Positions 52,157 through 59,379 of a DNA stretch of 64,000 bases are shown here, piece by piece. The notes under the pieces are model-generated. The model ran no database searches. It was not told the origin of the DNA and saw nothing but the letters and a program-made list of their open reading frames with translations. This stretch comes from Methanobacteriota archaeon. GTDB taxonomy: Archaea > Halobacteriota > Methanomicrobia > Methanomicrobiales > Methanoculleaceae. Where the stretch lies: contig JAEWLJ010000013.1 in NCBI GenBank assembly GCA_023393455.1, forward strand, positions 100,230-164,229, given 5' to 3'. Every line of letters begins with the position of its first letter. The first letter of the stretch is position 1. Both the position numbers and the translations under genes were made by a program.

Positions 52157-52238
52157 GCTTACTATGTTCGCACCTCGAAGACCTTCGGTCTTTTCGAACT
52201 CCGCTCCGCGAAGCGTCGTTCCTACCGGACCATCGCGC
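52106..52238. repeat. Hairpin-rich repeat element, copy A
   Basis: A chain of short perfect hairpins: GCACC-TGGC-GGTGC (52110-52123), GCACC-TTT-GGTGC (52140-52152) and AAGACC-TTC-GGTCTT (52178-52192), followed by TCGAACTCCGCTCCGC and the tail shared with copy B. It abuts the N-terminal codons of the split MNT gene. It has no coding capacity of its own, so it looks like a non-autonomous or structural repeat. Confidence 0.6.
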
Positions 52239-52286
52239 ATACCCGATCATATTTCTGTTACCCGCCGATCAGGATAACGCTTTTCC

Positions 52287-52384
52287 CCGGGTTTGCCGGT
52301 CGCGATGAGGGAAGGGCACAAACGCTACACCGGGGCGAGAGATGCCCGGCAACGATCCACCTGATAGGCACACTGCTCCCGACC
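52287..52384. repeat. Duplicated intergenic segment, copy 1 (upstream of ugd)
   Basis: CCGGGTTTGCCGGTCGCG at the left and GCCCGGCAACGATCCACCTGATAGGCAC at the right (read in two parts) recur at 55692-55780 with a few changes and small indels in the middle. This copy lies about 70 bases before the ugd start. The second copy precedes a ugd fragment, so the two are a duplicated ugd upstream region. Confidence 0.7.
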
Positions 52385-52454
52385 GGCGACAATGAGTCAT
52401 CTTTAACCATCCCAGAGCCCAATTTTGACTAACGAACCGGAGGATTACGAAACG

Positions 52455-53720
52455 ATGCGGATAACTGTCGTCGGCGGTGGGTACGTCGGCCTGGTCACGG
52501 GGGCCTGCTTTGCCGAGCTCGGGCATACGGTCGACATCGTCGAGATCGATGCGGGGAAGGCGGCGGCGATCAACGCGGGGCGCGCCCCGATCCACGAGCG
52601 GGGACTCGATGCGCTCCTGGAGAGGCATGCCGGGAAGCGGCTCCGTGCGGGGACGGACTATGGCCCGGTCGCCGACGCGGATATCTCGTTTGTCTGCGTC
52701 GGAACCCCGCCGGCGGCCGACGGGAGCGCCGACCTCTCGATGATCGCCGCGGCGAGCCGGTCGATAGGAGAGGCGCTCCGTGGCGGGAAGGACTCGCACA
52801 CCGTCGTGGTGAAGAGCACCGTGCCGCCGGGGACGACGGCGGGCCTCGTCGTGCCCGCCGTCCTCGAACGCTCATGCCGGGACGATATCGGGTTTGCGAT
52901 GAACCCGGAGTTCCTTCGCGAGGGGCGTGCGGTGGAGGACTTTCTCCACCCCGACCGGATCGTGATCGGGAGCCGGGACGATCGCTCCGCTGATATGGTT
53001 GCTGCCGTCTACCGGGGGCTTGCGGCCCCGGTGGTCCGGTGCGGGCTCACCTCCGCGGAGATGATCAAGTACGCCTCGAACGCCCTCCTCGCGACGAAGA
53101 TCTCGTTCGCAAACGAGGTGGGGAACGCCTGCAAGCGCCTCGGGATCGACGTCTACGAGGTGATGGAGGGCGTCGGGATGGACCACCGCGTCTCGCCGCA
53201 CTTTTTATCCGCCGGTGCCGGGTTCGGGGGGAGCTGCTTCCCGAAAGACGTCGCGGCCCTCGTCAGCCTCGCGGAATCGCTCGGGGAAGAACCGTCGCTC
53301 CTCCGGTCGGTCCTCGACGTCAACGACCGCCAGCCGCTCCGGATGGTCCGGCTGCTTGAGGAGCGGATCGGCGACCTCGCGGGGAAGCGGGTCGCCGTCC
53401 TCGGCCTCGCCTTCAAGGAGAACACCGACGACATCCGGGAGTCCCGGGCGATCCCGGTCATCGCCGAACTCCTCCGGCGGGGAGCGACGGTCGCCGCCTA
53501 CGACCCCCTCGCGGCGGCCCCGATGCGGCGGGTCTTCCCCGGGATCGACTACGCCGCCTCGGCCGCGGACGCCCTCCGGGGGGCCGACGCCTGCCTGGTG
53601 ATGACGGAGTGGCCGGAGTTCTCCAATCTTAACGGGGAGTTCGACCTGATGAGGACCCGGGTCGTCATCGAGGGGCGCCGGATCCTCTCCTGCGACGGGA
53701 AAGAGGGGATCTGCTGGTGA
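52455..53720 (+). CDS. ugd: UDP-glucose 6-dehydrogenase
   Basis: Oxidises UDP-glucose to UDP-glucuronate with two NAD+. The 421-residue protein has the NAD motif GGGYVGLVTGACFAELG, FVCVGTPP, KSTVPPGTT, MNPEFLREG, and the catalytic cysteine in GAGFGGSCFPKD, ending with VLGLAFKENTDDIRES of the C-terminal domain. The ATG at 52455 is chosen by family similarity; GGAGG lies 11 bases upstream. It supplies sugar acids for surface glycans. Confidence 0.93.
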   Translation: MRITVVGGGYVGLVTGACFAELGHTVDIVEIDAGKAAAINAGRAPIHERGLDALLERHAGKRLRAGTDYGPVADADISFVCVGTPPAADGSADLSMIAAASRSIGEALRGGKDSHTVVVKSTVPPGTTAGLVVPAVLERSCRDDIGFAMNPEFLREGRAVEDFLHPDRIVIGSRDDRSADMVAAVYRGLAAPVVRCGLTSAEMIKYASNALLATKISFANEVGNACKRLGIDVYEVMEGVGMDHRVSPHFLSAGAGFGGSCFPKDVAALVSLAESLGEEPSLLRSVLDVNDRQPLRMVRLLEERIGDLAGKRVAVLGLAFKENTDDIRESRAIPVIAELLRRGATVAAYDPLAAAPMRRVFPGIDYAASAADALRGADACLVMTEWPEFSNLNGEFDLMRTRVVIEGRRILSCDGKEGICW

Positions 53721-54092
53721 GCGGGAAAAGGTACTATGAGACGGCGCCACCGTCGTCGGATACTTCTCCAGAATCATTCTTCCTCCAGGTTCCGTGAATC
53801 GATGCAATGTTCGTTATCCTGTGTGGTCGGTAATTACCCGAAGGTCTCGAGTCGATGCTTCGCCACTCTCGCACGGTCACACCTTCCGGAGAGCGGAGCC
53901 TATCCCGAAAACGGCGCGGCTCTGATCGAGTTTGTTCCAAAAGCCCCTGCCGGGGGGGGACACCCGCTCCTGCCCCCGGGAATCGATTAACCCGAGCCGC
54001 GCGGGGGAGGTTCCCCTCATACCACCCGGTTACGGGCATGTGGCCGCCAAACGGTAAGGGGAAGTCCATCTATGTAGCGGTCATGTCTCCGG
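53721..54092. other. Gene-free stretch between ugd and the ATPase gene
   Basis: About 370 bases with no recognisable gene or RNA. Open frames here give arginine/proline-rich translations without family features. Its right end borders the duplicated segment that starts at 54093. Given the fragments around it, it may be decayed coding sequence, but nothing specific can be identified. Confidence 0.45.
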
Positions 54093-54200
54093 CCGGACCA
54101 CCGGCGCTTACCGATCACCTTAAGTGATTGTTGACTACAAAGTAGTATACTTATGCATCAACAATCCTTTGTAGACCGGGCAAGTGAACTGCAGTTCCTC
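54093..54200 (+). repeat. Duplicated promoter/5' segment of the DUF234-type ATPase gene (intact copy)
   Basis: This segment is repeated at 50457-50561. It holds the likely promoter (CTTAAGTG at about 54119), the AAAGTAGTATACTTATG block around the start codon, and the first 15 codons. Confidence 0.65.
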
Positions 54201-55586
54201 ACCGATCGATATCATTCCCCGGTTCCGGAATGCCTGATCCTGTACGGGAGGCGGCGCGTGGGAAAGACGACGCTCCTTGCCCGATTCCTGCAGACTGCCC
54301 CGGGATTTTATTTCCTGGCCTCAGAAGAAGGGACGGCAAGGAATGTCCAGGATTTCTCCCACTATGCAGGGGAGTTCCTGAACGATCCGGATTTCGAGCG
54401 GAGTCGATATCCCGACTGGGAGGCGGTCATAAAGGCGCTGGTCAGGCACCGGAATTTTTCCCCTCCTCCGGGGGAGAAAGTGGTGATCGTCATCGATGAG
54501 TTCCCCTACCTCATCGCACGCGACCGGGCCACGCCTTCCGTCTTTCAGAAGGTGTGGGACACGGTGCTCTCCCGGGAGCCGGTGATGCTTATCTTGTCGG
54601 GTTCATCGGTCAGCACGATGGAGACCGAAGTGCTCGGGTATACAAGCCCGCTCTACGGCAGAAGGACGGGGCAGTGGCAGCTGGAGCCCCTCTCCTATCC
54701 CTACCTTCGTCGGTTCCTCCCCTACGATGAGGAAGAACTCGTCATGACATGGTGCGCGATCGGTGGAGTTCCTGCCTATCTCCGTCTGTTTCGCCCCGAC
54801 CGATCGTTCTGGGAGAACGTGGAGGAGCAGATTCTCCGCAAAGGTGCATACCTCTACTCCGAAGCCGAGATCCTGATGCAGTATGAGTTCCGCGAAGCAG
54901 GGAACTACATGGCCATTCTCCGCGCTCTCGCCGCGGGGTACACCTCGCTGGGCCCCCTCTGCCAGGAGACCGGGCTTGATAAAGGGTTGGTCTCCAAGTA
55001 CCTTGCCGTCCTCTCGCGTATGCACCTGATCAACGACGAGGTGCCGGTGACCGCCCATGCCGGCTATCGGAGGAGACATTATCGGCTGACCGATCCCTAC
55101 CTCACGTTCTGGTTCCGTTTCGTGTATCCCCGGAGGGCGGAGACCGAGACGGGGCAGAGCAGGGAGGTGCTCGCCTCCATCAGGGAAGAGATCGCGCCGT
55201 ATTGCGGAGAGATGTTCGAGCAACTCGCTCTCGACCTCGTTCGCAGGGGAATCCTGTTTGACTCCTCGTATTCGCGACTGGGACGGTGGTGGCAGAAGGA
55301 GACGGAGATCGATCTCGTCGGTCTGAATGAGGCCTCCGGGGATGCCCTCTTCTGCGAATGCAAGTGGTCCGTTCTCAACCGCCGTCAGGCCCGCGGCATC
55401 CTTGCGACGCTCCGGGAGAAAGCTTCTGAGGTGAGATGGCGAAACGAGAGCAGGAGCGAACGTTTTGCCCTGGTAGCAAAGAGCATAGAAGGCAAAGAGG
55501 ATCTGAGAGAGGACGGGTACCTGGTCTGCGACCTGGAGGATATCGCCCGGCTTTCGCGGGAGTACCTGACACAGATGGGCGGGTGA
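54153..55586 (+). CDS. Archaeal DUF234-type ATPase with nuclease-like C-terminus
   Basis: A 477-residue protein. The AAA-type ATPase domain has Walker A YGRRRVGKTTLL (about residue 30) and Walker B VVIVIDEFPYL, then a winged-helix region (GPLCQETGLDKGLVSKYLAVL). The C-terminal DUF234 domain has TEIDLVGL followed by FCECKW, a D...E-x-K arrangement like PD-(D/E)XK nucleases. Such proteins are abundant in archaea and thought to be mobile or defence-linked. A fragment of a second copy lies at 50457. Confidence 0.88.
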   Translation: MHQQSFVDRASELQFLTDRYHSPVPECLILYGRRRVGKTTLLARFLQTAPGFYFLASEEGTARNVQDFSHYAGEFLNDPDFERSRYPDWEAVIKALVRHRNFSPPPGEKVVIVIDEFPYLIARDRATPSVFQKVWDTVLSREPVMLILSGSSVSTMETEVLGYTSPLYGRRTGQWQLEPLSYPYLRRFLPYDEEELVMTWCAIGGVPAYLRLFRPDRSFWENVEEQILRKGAYLYSEAEILMQYEFREAGNYMAILRALAAGYTSLGPLCQETGLDKGLVSKYLAVLSRMHLINDEVPVTAHAGYRRRHYRLTDPYLTFWFRFVYPRRAETETGQSREVLASIREEIAPYCGEMFEQLALDLVRRGILFDSSYSRLGRWWQKETEIDLVGLNEASGDALFCECKWSVLNRRQARGILATLREKASEVRWRNESRSERFALVAKSIEGKEDLREDGYLVCDLEDIARLSREYLTQMGG

Positions 55587-55691
55587 GAGAGGATCTTTCA
55601 CACCGCATGTCACGTGATCTCCCGCCCCGATACTGACACGCTGATCTCCGTTTGATGATTATTCGCTCCCGGCCGGGGAAGAGGATGATAG

Positions 55692-55780
55692 CCGGGTTTG
55701 CCGGTCGCGAGGATACGTTGTTACACCGGGGTGGGAGACGCCCGGCAACGATCCACCTGATAGGCACGCTGCTCCCGACC
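55692..55780. repeat. Duplicated intergenic segment, copy 2
   Basis: Matches 52287-52384 at both ends (CCGGGTTTGCCGGTCGCG, and GCCCGGCAACGATCCACC on through GATAGGCACGCTGCTCCCGACC). It lies in a gene-free block (55587-56150) that otherwise holds only gene fragments. Confidence 0.68.
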
Positions 55781-55886
55781 ATCCTCGTTCTGCCCTTGCC
55801 CCGGGGTTCCACCCCCCCGCACACCACACCGGCTTCGAGCACCCCCTCGTCGCCATCCTCATGGCACGGCAACCGGGGATCGGGGG

Positions 55887-55952
55887 ATGATATCGCTCCG
55901 CTATGCCACCCTGCTCCACGACGTCGGCCACGGGCCGTTCTCTCACGTCTCC
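55887..55952 (+). pseudogene. Fragment of an HD-domain phosphohydrolase
   Basis: The frame reads ISLRYATLLHDVGHGPFSHVS, which contains the H-D-x-G-H-x-P-F-S-H metal-site pattern of HD-domain dNTPase/phosphohydrolases. Nothing recognisable precedes it and a ugd fragment follows in another frame. Only about 22 codons remain, so it is debris. Confidence 0.6.
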
Positions 55953-55956
55953 AGAA

Positions 55957-56004
55957 CGCCGATCTCCCGATGGTCACCGCGGCGAGCAGGTCGATCGGGG
56001 AAGA
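55957..56004 (+). pseudogene. Fragment of a UDP-glucose dehydrogenase gene
   Basis: Translated as ADLPMVTAASRSIGEE, it matches ADLSMIAAASRSIGEA of the intact ugd (codons near 52730-52777), with clear DNA similarity (GCGGCGAGC-GGTCGAT region). It lies downstream of copy 2 of the ugd upstream segment, so a second ugd locus once stood here. Confidence 0.65.
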
Positions 56005-56150
56005 GGTCTGTAGCATCCAGGTCCACGCGGGTGGTAGCCGTCCGCGTGGAATGAGATGTACGCCCCAACACAGCTCTCCGTCGGAAATCCAAACACCCAT
56101 ATTATAAAACATCAAAAAATCTGTATCGAATTTCCGGAACGGAGAACATC

Positions 56151-56414
56151 ATGCAGATACCCATCGCCCAGCCCTCCCTTGCGACCAAGGAGAACGACGC
56201 CGTCCTCGCCTCCGGCACGATCTCCCGAAGCCAAGTCACCGCCGCGTTTGAAGAAGAATTCGCCGATTTTTGCGCTTTTTCCGTGAACAGCGGGACCGCC
56301 GCCCTCCACGAGGCCCGGATCGGGCCCGGAGACGAGGTGGTCGCCCCGGTCCATCCCGACGTCACCGGGGCTGGCCGGGCCTGTGTCTGCAAGACTATCG
56401 GTGGTGTGATCTGA
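56151..56414 (+). pseudogene. Truncated DegT/DnrJ/EryC1 aminotransferase
   Basis: The 87-codon frame starts like a DegT-family sugar aminotransferase: QIPIAQPSL, SGTISRSQVTAAFEEEFADFC, VNSGTAALH, IGPGDEVVAPV. Segments are missing between FCAF and SVNSG and between ALH and IGPGD. The frame ends after about a quarter of the normal length, so the PLP lysine is absent. A promoter (TATTATAAAA near 56100) and the overlap with the next gene (TGATG) remain. It may still drive the downstream genes. Confidence 0.68.
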
Positions 56415-57328
56415 TGGACGCAGGCGTCATCGGCACCGGCGTCATGGGCAGGAACCATGTCCGGGTCTACTCCGAGCTCAAAGAGGTCGGGACGACCTAC
56501 GTCTACGACCTGAACACGAAGGCCGCCGAAGAGGTCGCCGCCGCCACGGGAGCAGAGGTCTGCCGCTCGATGGAGGAGCTCCTCCGGAAGGCCGAGTGCG
56601 TCTCGGTCGTGGTCCCGACCCCCTACCACCTCCGGACGGCGGGAGAGGTCATCGCCGCCGGGGTGCACGCCCTGATCGAGAAGCCCCTCTGTCTTTCCGT
56701 GCGCGAGTGCGAGCAGTTGATCGAGCAGATCCCCGACGGGCTGACGGTCGGCGTCGGCCACATCGAGCGGTTCAACCCGGTCGTCACCGAGGTTGCGCGG
56801 GTCGTCCAAAACCCCATCTACGTCTCCTTCCACCGGCACAACCCGGCCTCGGCACGGGTGAGCGGGTCCTCCGTCGTCGAGGACCTGATGATCCACGACA
56901 TCGACGTCGCCTTCAACGTCCTCTTCCCGGGGCGGGAGTACACCGTCCACGCAAGCGGGACCGGAGACGTCGCCGCGGCCCTCGCCGCCTTCGGGCGGAC
57001 GCCGGTCTACCTCTCGGCCTCCCGGAAGTCCTCAAAGAAGGTCCGGTCGCTCTACATCGAGGAGGAGGACCGGACGATCGAGGGCGACTTCATGACCCAG
57101 GAGGTCTACGTCTACCGGAAACCGGAAGCCTACGGGCAGGAGAACGGGCTCTACCGCCAGGAGAACATCATCGAGAAGCTCCTGGTGAACAAGGTCGAGC
57201 CCTTAAAGATCGAACTCTCGACGTTCATCCGGGCCGCCCGCGACGGCAAGCCCTTCACGGTCACGCCGGCGCAGGGACTCTCGAACGTCCGGGTCTGCGA
57301 GGAGATCTCCCGGAGCCTTGCGGCATGA
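56414..57328 (+). CDS. Gfo/Idh/MocA-family sugar-nucleotide oxidoreductase
   Basis: A 304-residue NAD-dependent oxidoreductase with the nucleotide-binding start VIGTGVMGRNHVRVY, the conserved lysine-proline EKPLCLS, and GVGHIERFNP. In surface-sugar clusters members oxidise UDP-N-acetylglucosaminuronate at C3 before an aminotransferase (as in WbpB-WbpE). The aminotransferase next to it is truncated, so the pathway may be broken or completed elsewhere. Its stop overlaps wecB as ATGA. Confidence 0.86.
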   Translation: MDAGVIGTGVMGRNHVRVYSELKEVGTTYVYDLNTKAAEEVAAATGAEVCRSMEELLRKAECVSVVVPTPYHLRTAGEVIAAGVHALIEKPLCLSVRECEQLIEQIPDGLTVGVGHIERFNPVVTEVARVVQNPIYVSFHRHNPASARVSGSSVVEDLMIHDIDVAFNVLFPGREYTVHASGTGDVAAALAAFGRTPVYLSASRKSSKKVRSLYIEEEDRTIEGDFMTQEVYVYRKPEAYGQENGLYRQENIIEKLLVNKVEPLKIELSTFIRAARDGKPFTVTPAQGLSNVRVCEEISRSLAA

Positions 57329-58377
57329 AGGTCCTCTCGGTCGTCGGGGCCCGGCCCCAGTTCGTCAAGTGCGCTCCGGTCTCGCGGGAGGTCCGGAAGG
57401 TCCACGAGGAGGTCCTCGTCCACACCGGCCAGCACTATGACTACCTCCTCTCGGAGGTCTTCTTCCATGACCTCGGGATCCCGACGCCCGACCACCACCT
57501 CGAGATCGGGTCGGGGAGCCACGGGGTCCAGACCGGCCGGATGCTCGGCGCGATCGAGGAGGTGATCGCGAAGGAGGAGCCGGAGATCGTGCTCGTCTAC
57601 GGGGACACGAACTCGACCCTTGCGGGAGCACTCGCCGCGGCGAAGATGCACGTGCCGGTGGCGCACGTCGAGGCGGGGCTCCGGAGTTTCGACCGCCGGA
57701 TGCCCGAGGAAGTGAACCGGGTCCTCACAGACCATTGCTCGGACCTCCTCTTCTGCCCGACGGCGACGGCTGTGCGAAACCTCGCAGCCGAGGGGGTGAC
57801 CGCGGGCGTCCACCTCACCGGCGACGTAATGGTCGACGCGCTCCGGGAGAACCTTCCGCTTGCCAGAGTGCGCTCCACCGTGGACCTCCCGCCGAAGGGG
57901 TATTACCTCGCCACGGTCCACCGGGCGGGGAACACCGACGATCCCGCCGCGCTCCGGGCGATCATGGAGGCGTTCTCTCGCCTCGATACACCGGTGGTCT
58001 TCCCCGTCCATCCCCGGACGCGGAAGAAGTTTTCCGAGTACGGGATCACACAGGCGGTAAACGTCCAGCTCGTTGAACCGCTTCCCTACTTTGACATGCT
58101 CGCCCTCCTCTCCAGCGCCCGGGCGGTCCTGACCGACTCCGGCGGCGTCCAGAAGGAGGCCTACATCCTCGAGGTGCCCTGCGTAACCCTCCGGGAGAAG
58201 ACCGAGTGGGTCGAGACGGTCGAGGACGGCTGGAACGTCCTCGTCGGCGCGGATGCCGACCGGATCGTCGCGGAGGCAGAGAGGGCCGGCGATGCGCCGC
58301 GGCAGCACTCCGCCCGGTTCGGCGACGGGCAGGCTGCTGCGCGGATCGCCGCGATCATCGGAGAATTTGAACCCTGA
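57325..58377 (+). CDS. wecB: UDP-N-acetylglucosamine 2-epimerase (non-hydrolysing)
   Basis: Converts UDP-GlcNAc to UDP-ManNAc. The 350-residue GT-B-fold protein shows VVGARPQFVKCAPV, HTGQHYD, YGDTNSTLAGALAA, HVEAGLRSFDRRMPEE and, near the end, TDSGGVQKEA. It works with the dehydrogenase WecC encoded 1 kb downstream. The stretch directly after it holds fragments of a second wecC. Confidence 0.94.
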   Translation: MKVLSVVGARPQFVKCAPVSREVRKVHEEVLVHTGQHYDYLLSEVFFHDLGIPTPDHHLEIGSGSHGVQTGRMLGAIEEVIAKEEPEIVLVYGDTNSTLAGALAAAKMHVPVAHVEAGLRSFDRRMPEEVNRVLTDHCSDLLFCPTATAVRNLAAEGVTAGVHLTGDVMVDALRENLPLARVRSTVDLPPKGYYLATVHRAGNTDDPAALRAIMEAFSRLDTPVVFPVHPRTRKKFSEYGITQAVNVQLVEPLPYFDMLALLSSARAVLTDSGGVQKEAYILEVPCVTLREKTEWVETVEDGWNVLVGADADRIVAEAERAGDAPRQHSARFGDGQAAARIAAIIGEFEP

Positions 58378-58400
58378 ATACAGACCAGAGATCTGCCGGG

Positions 58401-58615
58401 TATCGAGCACGTCTGCGGCTTCCAGCGAAACTCCCCCTTGTCGGGGTAACGATTCAACCGGGGGAGTCGCCGCTCAAGGGCGAGGGAGTTCCGGAACGGC
58501 TCAGGATGGTCGCCCGGTGCGATGCAGTGCCCCTCGCCATCCGGACGCCTTGTAGCGATGGGGATCGGGGAGTCGGGTGCGACCTCACCCCCGGGACGAT
58601 CGCACGGCCCGGGGT
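58401..58615 (+). pseudogene. Decayed partial copy of wecC
   Basis: Scattered blocks match the 5' third of the intact wecC in order: TCGAGCACGTCTGCGGCTTC then GAGTCGCCGCTCAAGGGCGAG, GGTGCGATGCAGTGCCCCTCGC-CATCC, and CACCCCCGGGACGATCG. The intervening stretches are deleted or diverged and no frame stays open. The intact gene has the same blocks at about 59507, 59579, 59682 and 59788. This copy directly follows wecB, so a wecB-wecC pair once stood here. Confidence 0.7.
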
Positions 58616-58639
58616 AGTTGACGCGGGATGGAGAGGTAT

Positions 58640-59242
58640 TCAGACCTGGATACCTGCCCGGACGAGCGCCTCCTTGATGGAGACGAGCTCCTTTCTCATC
58701 TCTGCAAATTCGTCATCAAGGTGCTTCCTGGTGTCACTCCGAAGCCCGACAATCTCTTCTTTCGTCTCTCGCGCGATCTGGAGGGTCTGGTCCTGCTTGT
58801 CCAGCATCTGGTCTTGTTTGTTCAGCATCTGGTCCTGCTTGTCCAGCATCTGGTCCTGTCTGTCCAGCATCGTGTGCTGTAACTGGAGGCCCTGATCTAA
58901 TTTCATATCCATGCTGTGCAGTACATTCCCGGCGTAATCCATCCGCTCGAATGTCTCCTCCTGGATCTCTCCCCGGATGATCTCAAAATCGGCGTACTCT
59001 CCGGTTGCCTCTTCCCACCTGACGGTGAACGATTTGACGGCAATGGGTCTATGTATGATATTGATCGCGTTGATGAGATCCCGGAGGTCCTGTTCGCTTC
59101 CCTCTGCAACGATCTCGACCTCCCCGTTCTTGAGATTCTTCACATACCCCGAGATATTGCGATCAAACGTCTCGTTGTACACATGCTCCCGATAGCTGAC
59201 CCGCTGGACACGCCCCCGTGCCGTGGCCACAAATCGTTTCAT
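58640..59242 (-). CDS. Acylphosphatase domain fused to a heptad-repeat coiled coil
   Basis: A 200-residue protein. Residues 1 to about 90 are an acylphosphatase fold: RGRVQRVSYREHV, with arginine 18 in the position of the catalytic arginine, and VKNLKNGEVEIVAEG with the catalytic asparagine. The usual G-V-Q-G-V loop has arginine in place of the second glycine. After a linker, four near-identical heptads of the type QDQMLDK (about 126-155) form a coiled coil, then a charged helix. The role of the fusion is unknown. Confidence 0.8.
   Translation of the reverse strand: MKRFVATARGRVQRVSYREHVYNETFDRNISGYVKNLKNGEVEIVAEGSEQDLRDLINAINIIHRPIAVKSFTVRWEEATGEYADFEIIRGEIQEETFERMDYAGNVLHSMDMKLDQGLQLQHTMLDRQDQMLDKQDQMLNKQDQMLDKQDQTLQIARETKEEIVGLRSDTRKHLDDEFAEMRKELVSIKEALVRAGIQV
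58787..58870. repeat. Four tandem 21-base repeats inside the acylphosphatase-fusion gene
   Basis: Units at 58787, 58808, 58829 and 58850 follow CTGGTCCTGCTTGTCCAGCA plus T with few changes. Each encodes one coiled-coil heptad, so copy number could vary by slippage without breaking the frame. Confidence 0.85.
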
Positions 59243-59379
59243 TCAATTTCACTCTGTACGGTGGAGATAAATAGTTTCTCCAGATGACACGTCACCCTGC
59301 GAAACTCTCTCTGGGCCTTGCCTGCACCACAAAAGGGGGTGGCAGAAGACAGAATATCAACCTTGAAGACAACCTTAAG

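Noticed and set aside
52269..52799. Minus-strand frame with SGGSLPG...PRDRQT-type peptides also seen near 55.7 kb
   Set aside because: The peptide similarity is a by-product of the duplicated DNA segment. The frame runs antisense through ugd and has no start signal.
53734..54069. 111-codon minus-strand frame between ugd and the ATPase gene
   Set aside because: No ribosome-binding site, a Pro/Arg-rich translation and no recognisable motif, so it is treated as non-coding.
58787..58870. Tandem 21-base repeats as a CRISPR-like array
   Set aside because: There are no spacers; the units are contiguous and encode protein heptads in an open frame.
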